Shown here in pieces: positions 12,046 to 23,915 of a stretch of DNA of 64,000 nucleotides (the stretch's first letter is position 1; each line of letters starts with the position of its first letter). Both the position numbers and the translations under genes were made by a program. This stretch comes from Anastatus disparis (taxonomy: Eukaryota > Arthropoda > Insecta > Hymenoptera > Eupelmidae): positions 2,976,001 to 3,040,000 of the forward strand of contig JAFFSR010000240.1 in assembly GCA_017163975.1 (NCBI GenBank), given 5' to 3'. Below the pieces are notes generated by a model, which saw nothing but the letters and a program-made list of their open reading frames with translations, was not told where the DNA came from and made no database searches.

Positions 12046-13282
12046 ATCTACTATTACTATTAATGTACTATTTATTATTTTTCTTTTTAAATTATTTATT
12101 TACTAATTTATTGAGTAGTTCAACAAATTATTCCTTTTTTATCTTTTAAATATGTTTCTTTTTCTAACTATAGTCACCGGAACGGAGCACAATTTTAATA
12201 TTAAACTACATTTTTTATTTAGATTGTCTACTAAAGTTCATAGTAAGAATAATTAGGTTTACATACGTGTTTTAACGGACTGTTACAAAGCTATGCTTTG
12301 AACATTGAAAAAGATTGACTACTATGTCACAATCATTAAAGTAATTTAAAAAAATTTTTATAATAATCTCCAATATTTACTTATGTATGGAATATTAGCT
12401 TAATATTTATATTGAATAAAACTGCATATTTTGATTTAAAATCGAAATTTACTTTATTTCAAATATTTGAAAGGAATCAATTCTTTAAATTCTACAAAAG
12501 TATACATGTATATATCACGTATTAATCTTTTCACGAACAATCCATATCTCTGATTCACAAAAACATTCTTACAAGTATATGCATGTGTACACAAAATTTC
12601 AAAGAAAATATTTTCATGTTATATTTATGCTATTTTAAATAATCATCCAATTTTACAACTGTCTTTTTTTATTTGTCAAAGAGACTTACAACAATCAAAT
12701 TTTTATATACAAACATCTTCGATACATATAAATATATATTTACATAGATTCTATATTGTAATACAATATAATCATCAATCATTTCAAAAGGTTACATTTA
12801 AATATAATCAAAAAAATTTTTTATTGTCATATTTCGTTAAGAGCAAATGATGTATAAACATTAATTTTATTTTATTGATATTGCCATTTGATTTTTTTTA
12901 AAGATTATATATATTTTTTTAAAAACCTTGTCATATAGCTCTATCTTAGAAAAAAATCTATCAAAAGATTTTTTAATTGATCTCGCCAGTGAAAAAAAAT
13001 ATTTATGATTTTCTGTAATTAACGTAATCATTTAAAAAATTAAAAAATAGTTTCTCGTTCATTTTGCCTCATATAAATAATATCAGTTTTTAGATAAAAG
13101 AACACATCACAATATAATTATTATTACTCTAATAAAAATAATTCCGTAATAATATAAAAATATTATTAAATCATTCTTCTTCTATACTTAAATTAAATTA
13201 AATTCTATATACATAAATTTACAATATTTATAAATTACACTGAAAGCCCATAACATAAGTAAGAGTAAACAGTCTGTATATA
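12046..13282. other. Intergenic, 3' side of the ankyrin gene
   Basis: Very AT-rich. No gene or clear repeat pair was seen. It should contain the 3' untranslated region of the minus-strand ankyrin gene, but I could not choose a polyadenylation site. Confidence 0.5.
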
Positions 13283-15208
13283 TTATAAATAAGATTCTTT
13301 TTCCATACTGTCACCCCAATAACTTGTTTTGTAAACGGATTCAATAGCTGTCATAAAATTTTTCACATTATTTGAACTTAACAAATCAATAATTTTTCTT
13401 GCAACAAAATGTTGATCATTAAGTTTACTTTTATGTACATTATTTAGATATGAAATCTTTTTTCTTTTCCACATTCTTTGTCGCTCGTTTTTTACATCTT
13501 TTGTGTTTAATAAATCGACACTTTCACGTTCAGTGAAATGTTGACTATTATTTTTGGACCTTATAATCTCAGTTAAATTTAAAATCATTTTATTTTTTCT
13601 CGTTATTTGTTGCACAATAGCGTAGAATTTTCTTTTCAAATGTTTATAATAAATTGGATAACACGTGTGACATTTTGGATTCTCGAATAATTCTTCAACT
13701 GTTGAAGCAATAGAATATATACGATCGTCATCTTGAGCTAAGAAGTCAAATAATGTCATTGATTCATGAATCCTATGCAATCGCATCTGTTCAAGTTCAA
13801 CATCACAACAAATGTAATGATACATCCAATTACCATTTTCGATTAATATCTGTAAAGTATTACTTGTGAATCCAACTGTTAATTCTTCTCTGTACCAACG
13901 TGAAATTTTCTGTATTGATATGTGTTCAATAATAGCACGAATAACACCATCAGCTCCAGCTTGCATGGCACAATGGACTGGTGTAAATCCGTTAGAGGCA
14001 ATTTCATTAACATTGCTTCCAGCACTTAATAACAAATTTATCATTCGTATTTGTGTAAATATATAAATTTTAGAGGTTTTTATATCTGCTAAAATGTGAA
14101 GAGGTGTGTATCTATTATTATCTTTGAGGTTAGGATTGGCGCCATATTGTAATAATAATTCACAAGCTAATGGTCTGGTATTTTTTACAGCAATATGCAA
14201 TGCTGTACATCCATCTTTGCACTTTTCGTTAACATTAGCACCGGCATCCAGAAGTAATTTCATTGCTTGAACTAAACGTTTTTCAGGCACCTTACTATTT
14301 TGTATAAGCGTAAAAAGCGGTGTACTTTTGCAATCATCTGCTTTAACATTGACTATTGCTCCAGATTCTATTAAAAATTTAATACACTCAACATTAACAT
14401 CAGCAGCAGCTAAAAATAAAGGTGTCGTTCCTTTTTCATTAACGTCGTTAATATTAGCACCTTCTTCCAAAAGCATTCTTAAAATTAGTAACTGATTGTT
14501 TACTACAATTTCATTATATCTCTTGAACAAGCTTGCAGCTTTATGAAAAGGAGTAAAACCTAATTTATCTTTGAGATTGGGTTTGGCACCATGTCTTAAT
14601 AAAACATCAACACAATATATACTTCCTATTTCCGAAGCTAAATGAAGTGCAGTACATCCATTATTAAGTGTTTTCTCATCAACTGAAGCACCTCTTTTGA
14701 GAACTAATTCTGCACCTTCCCAATCATCATACCTTACAGCCAAATGAAGAATACTTGATCCATCATTATCCCAATCACGTACATCAATATATTGATAAAA
14801 TAAATTCATTCCTACTTTTAGATGTTTTTTATTCAATTGATGAAACATGTTAATATCAATTTCAGCACCTTTTGAAATCAGAACCTGAGCATGTCTAAAT
14901 TTTCCTTTTAATAAAGCTACATCAATTATTCGTTTATCTTCATTTTTATCGTTAACATTAGCTCCAAATTCTATGAGCAATTCAAGCACAGCAAGATTAT
15001 TTGTTAAAAGTGAATCATGTAAAATTCCACTTTTTATAATAGTACCAGTTTCTAAAATTCTTTTTACACACTCATAATCACCTTTCTTAACAGCATATTT
15101 TAAACGATGTAAATTCTCGTCGTATTCCTTTTTTCGGTTATTACCACTATCCTTGTTTTTGTCTTTGTTTACAATAGTACCCATATTTTGAAACTTATAA
15201 TTATTCAA
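13283..15208 (-). CDS. Ankyrin-repeat protein, single exon, 641 aa
   Basis: This is an uninterrupted frame starting at ATG 15208; a second in-frame Met follows at residue 9. Residues about 31-430 hold roughly eleven ankyrin repeats. The clearest units are DGSSILHLAVRY (about 149), NGCTALHLASEIG (183), LGFTPFHKAA (216), KGTTPLFLAAA (259), DGCTALHIAVKN (332), NRYTPLHILAD (365) and NGFTPVHCAMQAG (406), each followed by a LL..GA.(V/P)N turn. The first three are diverged. The C-terminal 200 residues are not ankyrin: MTLFDFLAQDDDRIYSIA (about 484-501), then a lysine-rich tail with a 24-residue direct repeat (551-574 and 594-617; 13 identities by eye, both with QHF and DLL). Ankyrin proteins bind other proteins; the partner is unknown. 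Wasp ankyrin genes sometimes end in a PRANC/F-box-like region, but I see no clear LPxE(I/V) F-box here. No signal peptide or membrane segment was seen. Confidence 0.85.
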   Translation of the reverse strand: MNNYKFQNMGTIVNKDKNKDSGNNRKKEYDENLHRLKYAVKKGDYECVKRILETGTIIKSGILHDSLLTNNLAVLELLIEFGANVNDKNEDKRIIDVALLKGKFRHAQVLISKGAEIDINMFHQLNKKHLKVGMNLFYQYIDVRDWDNDGSSILHLAVRYDDWEGAELVLKRGASVDEKTLNNGCTALHLASEIGSIYCVDVLLRHGAKPNLKDKLGFTPFHKAASLFKRYNEIVVNNQLLILRMLLEEGANINDVNEKGTTPLFLAAADVNVECIKFLIESGAIVNVKADDCKSTPLFTLIQNSKVPEKRLVQAMKLLLDAGANVNEKCKDGCTALHIAVKNTRPLACELLLQYGANPNLKDNNRYTPLHILADIKTSKIYIFTQIRMINLLLSAGSNVNEIASNGFTPVHCAMQAGADGVIRAIIEHISIQKISRWYREELTVGFTSNTLQILIENGNWMYHYICCDVELEQMRLHRIHESMTLFDFLAQDDDRIYSIASTVEELFENPKCHTCYPIYYKHLKRKFYAIVQQITRKNKMILNLTEIIRSKNNSQHFTERESVDLLNTKDVKNERQRMWKRKKISYLNNVHKSKLNDQHFVARKIIDLLSSNNVKNFMTAIESVYKTSYWGDSMEKESYL

Positions 15209-16513
15209 GACTTAATTTTATGGAGCACTAGATTATTATTTTGACTAGTTTTCATATAAATTAAACGTTAATATTATCACATATCCTTATACGCACTTGA
15301 ATATCACCTGATTATTTACACTTTAAGAAATATTATATTATACTATTCTAAATGTATACAACGGTTATTTTCTCAAAAACGGAATTGTGAACAAATAATC
15401 CTAATGCAAAATATCTAACGATATTCCCATAATATACATAAATTTTTAATAAAGTAGAAATTATCTATTTAATAATTTAGATTTGATGACTAAAGTCTTT
15501 TTGTATAAACATCAAAACACACTTCTGTTTTCTATGGTCAATTGAATAAATTAAAATTACTTTTCAAAATATTTGCTCTCCGTTCAATGTCGCTTATATT
15601 CACACCGTAAGACAAGTTTCAATGTTTAGAATTTTCTTGTTGATTTATTTGAATAAAATTGGTATTATGCCATCTTGAATAACTGCGTCATTATTTAGCG
15701 TATTCCACAAAAACTGAATTATTTAACATATGCGACTTATTAAAATATCTTAAATATCGATGCTAATGTAAGTCAATTTCTAAAATTTAGTCTATCGTTA
15801 TGGCTATTTTTCCGTTGTATTCTTAAAATCTGTAATTTAATTATTTTAATTATTAGTTTAAGCAAAAAATTTTTTACTGTGATATAGATTAATGTGTAAT
15901 CAGTCTATAAAATTATTTAAAATTACCTTAAACAATTAATGCTTAATCTTTATGAGATACGTCCTTTAAAACTAATTGACTTTTATGTATAGTTATACAT
16001 AAATATAACTGAAAAATTTAAAGTAATAATGAAGATAAATTAAGAACAACATTTGCAATAGAAATAAAAATATAAAAATCGTACGTACCTTTTTAGTTTT
16101 ATCAATATTTTATTTTAATAATTTTAATAGGATGTGAATAATTTAACGTAAATTTTAAATATATTAGCAAACAGTCAACGTTAAAAATTAATAAATTACA
16201 CTATACAAGATACACACGAACCAGTCAGACGAAACTACTGCGTATACTGAATTTAAACCTGTTGAGTTATGAAACTTTTGAAATATCATAAGTATATAAG
16301 ATCTAAGCTGATGTGCGTGCGCATGTACATAAATCTGATCTAAAGTGAAATAAAATTAATATAAAATCAATTTATTGTGACTAAAAGAGCGCGAAAAATG
16401 CAATAAACATAAATGTACACATATTTATCATTTTTACCTTTAGTTATTTTTATTGGCATATGATTTAAAATCATATAGGATATTTAATACATGTGTTGTA
16501 TTTAAAAAAGATT
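15209..16513. other. Upstream region of the ankyrin gene; no gene
   Basis: AT-rich. The promoter of the minus-strand ankyrin gene should be in the right-hand flank of 15208. No TATA box or initiator stands out from the background. Confidence 0.45.
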
Positions 16514-16532
16514 AAAATAATTAAAGTAAAGA

Positions 16533-16685
16533 TGTCTCACTCACTCGGTAGAGTGATGGATTCGTAACCCGTGGATTCGAGTTCGAATGCCAGTCTCAAC
16601 CAATTTTTAAAAGTACCAATGTAAATCCGTCGCTTGTTAGCATCGTAACGATAGCATAAATACAGCAACGTTAAATAAAAATAAA
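16533..16685 (+). mobile_element. tRNA-derived SINE, family 1, with 19-bp target duplication
   Basis: The tRNA-like head (about 16533-16600) has CACTCGGTAGAGTGATGG (A box) and GAGTTCGAATGCC (B box). It is followed by a body ending ATAGCATAAATACAGCAACG and a short A-rich tail. It is flanked by exact copies of AAAATAATTAAAGTAAAGA (16514-16532 and 16686-16704). The second copy of the family is at 55301. Confidence 0.85.
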
Positions 16686-16879
16686 AAAATAATTAAAGTA
16701 AAGACCAATATATGGTTAAATATAGATTATGCTGTTTATATAAAAAAATTATATATTTAAATTGAAATTGTTTATTTTTACTAAACTAAATTATATTTTT
16801 TTTTATTTTTTACAAGTTGTTATAATGTTTTACATTTTGTCAATAATAATTATGATGAAAAATTTCAGTTACCATTTCT

Positions 16880-18012
16880 TTAACTACTTTGCCCTGAAGT
16901 AAATAAATAATTTGAATGTTACTTGGTTCGTTTTTATAAATAATTTTTTCTTTTGAAGGAATTTAGTTTTGATCTATTTCAATATTATTATCAGCTGTAT
17001 ACAGCCTGTTGCGTAAGATTTTTTTAATTTTATTATATTGTGAATTTATAGAAGTAAAATTAGTTTATATTAAACCTAGTATTTCATCAATTTCAATATT
17101 TTCGTACATTACTACAAAATAGTCTACAATTTTTTTCCTTTCAATTTTTATTGGATAAAGAACCTTTACAGTTGAAAAAATACTAAAATTATCCTACGAA
17201 TATTTCTAATAATTTTTTATTTTTCGAATACTTTAGTAGAAATAGTGCAACAAATGTAATCATCTAATTAATAAGAAATCGATTGATTAATATAAATTAT
17301 AGTCATAAGTTTAAAACTAATCAGTTTCTATCTGGATAATATTTGCTTTTGGCTTTTATTCGAATAAAGTATATGCGAAATTCATAGAAAGAAATTAAGA
17401 TAAACATTCCTAAACAATCCTAAAATTTATTTATTTTATTTATTACGTCATTACAAAATGAAACTTAATTTACGGAAATAAATAATAATTAAAAGTTAAG
17501 TGTAGGTTTGTGGATCTAATTGAGTCTTTGTACCATATTTAATTTCTTTTTATAATTGGTTACTCCATTATCGTTATTAGTTAAAGTGGAGTTCTAGTTA
17601 GTATGAATGAAATAAAAAGTTTATAAAATAAAAATTTTTAGATTTTATTAATTTTTTTTAACATTATAGAGTACGGAACAGATTGGAAAAAAATTATAAA
17701 TGGCAAGAATGATTATTGGTTTAATTGGTGCGCTGATTGATTTCTTTTATTCAAGTTATCCAGGACAATAACTTTTGGATCATACTTTCCATATATTCTT
17801 AAACATGTAAGTATTGTGTATTATGAAAATTTTTATATTTAATTCAATATAACTAACTTTAAATCTTTGTTATCAGATATTTAAGTAAATGGTATTTGAT
17901 AACTCACAAAACTAAAACTATACTAAGAGTTATGGTGCTACAATGCATGAAACTTTTCATTTTTACAGCTGGAAAATTATATGTTATGAATTATGAAAAC
18001 TATGAAAGTGTA
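16880..18012 (+). pseudogene. Odorant receptor pseudogene
   Basis: Relics of four exons are in the same order as in the intact receptor at 56-61 kb. About 16956-17015 reads FQYYYQLYTACC (exon 4 type). About 17503-17575 reads FVDLIESLYHI then a stop (exon 6). About 17668-17806 includes SYPGQ, a stop, then LLDHTFHIF (exon 7). About 17880-18010 reads FTAGKLYVMNYENYES (exon 8), still bounded by AG and GT splice signals. Exons 1-3 and 9 were not found, and stops interrupt the rest. The match to the intact gene is close (FTAGKLYVMNYENY against LTAGKLYVLNYENY), so it is a decayed member of the same subfamily. Confidence 0.85.
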
Positions 18013-18819
18013 ATATGGAAGCATTTAAAAAGATTATTTTTGTTTAATTAAATGTGAATATACTTTTTGAAAAATCAATTCTAAAAAGTTTGTGATTCGT
18101 TTGCTCTAACACTACATTGATAGAGAGAAATTATAACAGTTAACTTAGCAAGGTAATTGTTAATGAATAATGCGCTTGAATAGAGCAAAATTGACCAAAT
18201 TTCTGTAGATTAATAGTTTAGAAATGGTGCATTTGTTACCATTGCATCAAAAAGTTTAAAAAAGTAAAGATTCAAAATGTATGTTCAAAATGTAACTTCA
18301 AGTGATAATGTATTAATTGTCAGAATCTTCTTAACTGCTAATATTGTTCTGACTGTTATAATTTTTTTCTATTAGTATATTCTTGCCTTATGTAAATACC
18401 TTGACATATCATCCGCTGATTTTAACCAATGTTCCATTGTTTTGCATTTCAATAGTTGAGAATATGCTTACAAAAATTATATGTTCTACACAGAAAATAT
18501 TTTCAGTGCACATATTTAGTACATAGCGTAAATTAATTATTTTAATTTTAAATTTATTCTTTTATTTGTATTTTCTCTCGATTATAATTTTAGGATGAGA
18601 ATTAAATATTAAAATTTCATCATTAAATAATAAATTGCGCCTCAATATTTGTTTGATAAAAGTATTTTTTATGGTAATTCACTCTTATTTTTTTTCTGTT
18701 ATGAACGATTTGTTATTTATTGAAGTCTATAATAATAATTAATTTTAGCTTTTTAAAGCTCCGTATTGCATCCAATAGAATGTATTACACTTAACTTTAA
18801 TAAGTGATAATGAATGAAC
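18013..18819. other. No gene seen
   Basis: AT-rich sequence between the receptor pseudogene and the possible exons that start near 18.8 kb. Receptor exon 9 would be expected here, but I cannot find it. Confidence 0.4.
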
Positions 18820-20213
18820 CAACTCATCATATACAGTCAAGTCTGGGTCTCTGTCCCGCTTGGTCACATCAATTTGAGTTCATTCTTCTCACTCCAGCTT
18901 ATGGCACCAGAAGCTTTTATAACAGGTAACCATGAACGTCAAAACTCGAAACCAACATTACATACAAATTCACTCCTATTGTAGTTTCACAATTTTCAAA
19001 TAAATATGTTGATGGATCTTTTTCAACGATATTTGAAAGTACTCGTTATTGACAAACTCTTTCTAATGTATAACGCTTGAATTATTTTAAGTAGAATGAA
19101 ATTTGAGTGGTAATAAATTTAATTAAACATACTCGAGTCGCTGGATACAATTTTTAACGTGCTTGGTCAGGGTTAACCTCTTATTATGATAACAAGTGTG
19201 CTCTTATTAATTTTAGTTCTGATGATATGTTTCAGTTTGAACCCATAAAGTTTGAATCTTGATAGATGTTAAAACAACTTTAAATTAAAACGCCTGAAAC
19301 CATTAAAAATTCGCAAATACTTTTAAGGCCTATTGATCAAATGGTAGATTTCCTTGTTTACATAACCATTCATAGCTTCTATAACTACACTTGCTAAGAT
19401 TGAGGATTCGCTATTTTGATCACCGAAAAGAATTGAATGCATTCAGATATGCTAACTTCTTCAAAATCTTCGACAGCGAATGAGATCTTTTGAGCAGTAA
19501 ATAACTTTTCTAATTGTTCAATAAACGCTTTACCTATTGATGCTCACAGTACGATTAATAAATGTTTTAATTTCATTTCAGAAATAAGATTTTCCGATGC
19601 AAATATCACAATTTACTTCATTAGCCTTACAGCGAACCCATAGTGTCAGTACATACTTAGCAACATGAACAAGAACAAAACGAATCAACTGCACCAAAGA
19701 CTACAGAATTTAGTAAGAAAAGCCTCTTCGAGTAACAATTAATACTTACAATATTTAAGTAATTACTCATTGTTTAATTTTGATTATTGAAGGAAAGTTA
19801 ATTAACAGCTCATCGAATTATTGAAATGATGTGCATATCCATTAGTCCGTGTTCAGAGGTTCATTTAGGACAGAATTTCTGATGCAGATATTCAAACTGC
19901 AACGAAAATCAACTTTCTTACCAATAACTGGAGTCAGCGCTATTATACTACAACAAATCAGGTAACATTCATTACATTTTATTTTGATACGCTTTAAAAT
20001 TATCTGCTTTTATGTTACGCAACTAATGAATTATCTACTTTTTTCTCAGTTATCTGTATGCTTAGATTTATTGATGAAAGGCGTCTTGCTGATCTCCAAC
20101 CAGAATCAAGAAATCCAATTGAGATCATTATTCGGTGCACATTTGTTTCCCAATATTCGACAAAAAGGGTCAAGAAGAAGTAATTATGGTAACATTATTA
20201 TGCATAGTAAGTA
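18820..20213 (+). other. Possible exons or relics of an unidentified gene
   Basis: Three stretches have coding-like composition and splice-like ends. One is about 18811-18924 (LGLCPAWSHQFEFILLTPAY in frame, then AG/GTAACC). Another is about 19885-19960 (ISDADIQTATKINFLTNNW, ending CAG/GTAACA). The third is about 20050-20185 (FIDERRLADLQPESRNPIEI, preceded by TTTTTTCTCAG and ending with a stop). I do not recognise the family. A stop lies just upstream of the middle stretch, so this may be a pseudogene. The frames also do not join with certainty. Confidence 0.3.
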
Positions 20214-21061
20214 ATAGATTAGTGCAATATTTTTCTATGTCATTATAAGGACTTATCTATTCAATTAACTAATATATTTTTAAAAAATAATTAAATTCTA
20301 TCAATTAGATACATTTTTTAAATTTAATGTCGTTTTTTCTAAGACTTAAATAAATTAGTTCTAAATTTTAATTCCACTTCTTCGAATTCAGCTTAATTGT
20401 TGGCTTTTCACAAGATGATATACCAAAGATGGTGCAGTATTTCTAAATATCATATTTTTACTTAATTTTTCCTTTCTGAAAGTTTTTACTTTTTCATTCA
20501 TTCATTTTTTTACTATTTGTTTGTACCAACTGGACTCTTATTTTAAACAAGAGGTTTAAACAATTCTTATTTTATTTCAGTATTTTGTAACTGGCACACG
20601 AACATACAATTTTTATAAAATCTTTCACATTTATCAGATGCATGTAATTTGTGGAAAAAAAACATTTATCAGTTAAAATAAAATTTTAATTATGTAAAGT
20701 AAGGCAATTTATGCTTTAATAAAAATATCAAACTATCTCTATCAAAAATCAAAAGAAAAAAAGATACAATAACAGAGAACAACAAAAAATGCGTTTTATT
20801 AATCACTACGGTTATTGTTAAGGGAACAGATAATCAACTACTTTTTTGTACTCTGTAAAATATTTGGATGTATCAAATTGTTTGTAAATTTTATAGAGAT
20901 TAATAAAAAACATTAATAAAAAATTTAAATTCATAATATTATATACGATGCAAAATCTAATCAGGGACAAGATACTTTTTAAAACTGTAAAAAGGAACAA
21001 ATTGGTAAATTTGTTTGTTGTAGTACTTGTAATTGTTTATTATTATTAAAACTCATTTCCG
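20214..21061. other. No gene seen
   Basis: AT-rich. The 60-codon minus-strand frame (20818-21000) is low-complexity and hydrophobic, and it has no supporting signals. Confidence 0.45.
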
Positions 21062-22143
21062 CGTAATTGTACATTTTTAAATGTGCATTGCAATGACATA
21101 TTAAAAATAAAAATAAATATTTTCAAAATAATATTTAAACACTGAGAAAAATATTTTTTAAATTCAAAGAAACGTTTGTTTCAATAGTGCCAAACACATA
21201 ATTTCTTTGAAACGAAATTATTTTTTATTTTCGAAAAAATATTGATTTATTTTAAATATATCTAGTCTCAAATATTTCAAATAAATGTGAACAACAATGT
21301 GAACTTTTAAGATTTTTTTATTATCATATACAATTTTCACACTATTTTTCTACATTATTTTTACAAATAATTTGTGCTATGAATTTACATTATTTGCACT
21401 AATATATTAATTTTATTATTTTTCTAATTTTTTAATTTTTTTAAGGTGGCATGAGCGGGTTACACTTAAAAATATAGGATTATCTGAAACTAATACAAAT
21501 AAAAGTAGACACTCCGAGCTGTACGATGGTATAAAGAACAAATAGGGTCAACCATCAAATAAACAAGTAAAATAAAATTAAAAACTCGTAATTTTAACAT
21601 GTAACCTTATGAAATTAAATGCAAAATTATTCATTATTTTCAAATAAAAATATAGACACGTATAAAATGGTGATAAATCATTAGCTTTTTTTTGTTAAGA
21701 TTAAAATGAGTTATTTTTTAAATTGACAACAGGGCGCCGTAGCAGAAAAACTTATTAATCGAATTTTATAAAATAAAATCAGTCGCATTCTACATTATCT
21801 ACGATCTTAGCCCGTTCATGCCACCATCTAGATCGTTACTGTCCATTGCCAATATTCTTGTTCAATAATATTGCAATCTAGATTAAAAAAATTAAAACAT
21901 AGAAATAATAATAAAATTAATATATTAGCGCAAATAATGTAAATTCATAGGAAAAATTATTTGTAAAAATAATGTAGAAAAATAATGTACAAATTGTATA
22001 TGATAATAAAAAAAATCTTAAAAATTCATATTGCTTTTAATAAAATTGAAACATTAATGCTAAATAAAACCCATTCAAATATTATTTTGAAAATATTTAT
22101 TATTATATCATTGCAATCACACATTTAAAAATGTACAATTACG
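21062..22143. repeat. Long inverted-repeat element, nested
   Basis: The outer ends CGTAATTGTACATTTTTAAA (21062) and its inverse (ending about 22143) enclose a 1.08-kb element. Long stretches of both arms match, including the TTTACAAATAATTTGTGC-like blocks at about 21330-21440 and 21895-22000. A separate inner pair, GGTGGCATGAGCGGGTTA (about 21445) and TAGCCCGTTCATGCCACC (about 21811-21828), marks an inner insertion or the centre. Confidence 0.65.
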
Positions 22144-22232
22144 AATGTAATGTCAGCACATACAGAATATGTTATCAGATTATGTCAATAGATTACCCAT
22201 TATTGCCCATACATTGGCCATGGTATAGACTC

Positions 22233-22628
22233 ATTCATGTTTACAAATGAAAAACAAATAATAGAGTGACAGCAACTGATTTTGACATATTATCAGAAAA
22301 TTCTAAAGAAACATTAATATATTATTTATTAATGTTAAAAACATAAAAATAAATCAAATTAATAAAAGTGTTACGTAAATAAAAATGTTCGAAAAGAATG
22401 ATTGAAATTATTCAATCGAACGCATTAATATGTTGGATTTGATGCGTAGTGTGTTGTGTGTGTTTTGTTTTTATTTTAAATCAATTTTGTTATAGTCCTT
22501 CATTTGGCCTATAGCGACATAAAATTATCTACGTTACTTGGGCGAACGAAGGATGAACATGATCTCGACAAATATTAGCTTCGTCCATATTTATCCTTCG
22601 TACGCCCAAGTTACGTATATAACTAATA
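22233..22628 (+). repeat. Dispersed repeat, copy 1 (pair with 44072-44508)
   Basis: About 400 bp, from ATTCATGTTTACAAATGAAA to ACGTATATAACTAATA, match 44072-44508 in the same orientation with few differences. The right third folds back on itself: the CTTGGGCG(A/T)ACGAAGGATGA arm and its inverse, around CGACAAATATTAG. Confidence 0.8.
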
Positions 22629-23046
22629 AACTATTATTATGAAGATAATAAAAATATAAACTTTGACTTTTAATTATTTTTAACGAATATAAACAATAAA
22701 AAGAATTCTATATTAAATTTAGAAGTAATATACATGAATATACGTGCACTTCTCCAATATCAAATAACTCATCCCTGGTAGAAAGTTGAGCATATTTTCA
22801 GTATATCATCCCGTATTTTATGGGCAGTCGCGATCATATGCTTTTAGATATCGCGATAAACCTCCATTACTCTTAACGAATTATCGCGATGGTATCGGGA
22901 GAATATGGTCAATGTTGAATTATACTATATTCATAAACAGCATATTACAAAGTGTGAGTGAGCACGCATATGGGAACACAGTTAGTGAGAAAGAGAAAGG
23001 CTGTTCACTCCTTGTTTCCTTTTCAGTTCCTAAACGGACAGTCTTA

Positions 23047-23304
23047 CACTGTAAAAAAAATAGCAGAAAATCACATTGTTGGTCGACGATTTCAATGCGA
23101 CCATGCACCGTCGAGGTTATTTAACTTCGTTCAACGGCGACATTTTAACGTGCTTTGCGTGATTTCACGTAAACTGAACACAAGATTTTTAGATTAAATC
23201 AGTTAGATTTTGCGCTTCAACAATGTTAAATAACATCGACGGTGCATGGTCGCATTGAAATCGTCGACCAACGACGTGATTTCTCGCCATTTTCTTTTAC
23301 AGTG
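23047..23304. mobile_element. 258-bp MITE with TA target duplication
   Basis: The ends CACTGTAAAA... and ...TTTTACAGTG are flanked by TA on both sides. The arms are about 80 bp and share GGTCGACGATTTCAATGCGA and CATGCACCGTCGA. It is nested in the larger 22772-24235 element. Confidence 0.8.
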
Positions 23305-23594
23305 TATTCTCTCACACTAAGTTTACATATGCACTCGCTCACTCGCACTTCGCACTCACTGATTTTACATGGATATTTTATTCATAATCATACTGTATAT
23401 GTTCGCAAATAAATTTAAGTTATACAATAAAGAACAGAAAATGTTGACACTATTACAATAACAGTATATGCATCTTTAATAATTTTAAAGTTAAGTCAAG
23501 TCAATCTAACCTGCACATATAGTGATGAAGATAGATGCTTATAGAAGACGAAGCGTCGAGTGATGCGCGCGCAGCTAACATTCAGTATTCACAA

Positions 23595-23915
23595 CTATTA
23601 GGCAGTTTGCTATGCAAGCTCGAAGCAGGTGGCGTTCTGAGCTCTAGTGCTGTCATGGCGGTCACACTGCGCCAATCTTGCTGTGTTAACATGTATAAGT
23701 GTGTTCATGAGTCTATCCGTGTGTATTCAATAACGTCACATCTGAAAGTAGCGGGGGAAGCCCCTTCTCTAATAGCAGAGCGTTGCGCGTCGTTGCACAC
23801 ACACAGCTACACGTATATGCTCATCCATGCACACATACGTGGAGTATGCCGCCATGACAGCGCTAGAGCTCAGAACGCCACCTACTCTGAGCTTGCATAG
23901 CAAACTGCCTAATAG
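23595..23915. mobile_element. 321-bp foldback element
   Basis: CTATTAGGCAGTTTGCTATG and its exact inverse mark the ends. Arms of about 70 bp match with few changes (GTGGCGTTCTGAGCTCTAG). It is nested in the larger element. Confidence 0.75.

Noticed and set aside
13866..14066. 66-codon plus-strand frame
   Set aside because: It is a shadow of the ankyrin gene on the other strand.
13283..15208. Integrated polydnavirus (bracovirus) ankyrin gene
   Set aside because: Viral ankyrin genes of this kind are short, whereas this one has 641 residues and about eleven repeats. No viral segment junctions or other viral genes are nearby.
13283..15208. Recent bacterial (Wolbachia-type) transfer
   Set aside because: The composition is like its surroundings, there are no flanking bacterial genes, and ankyrin repeats alone are not diagnostic.
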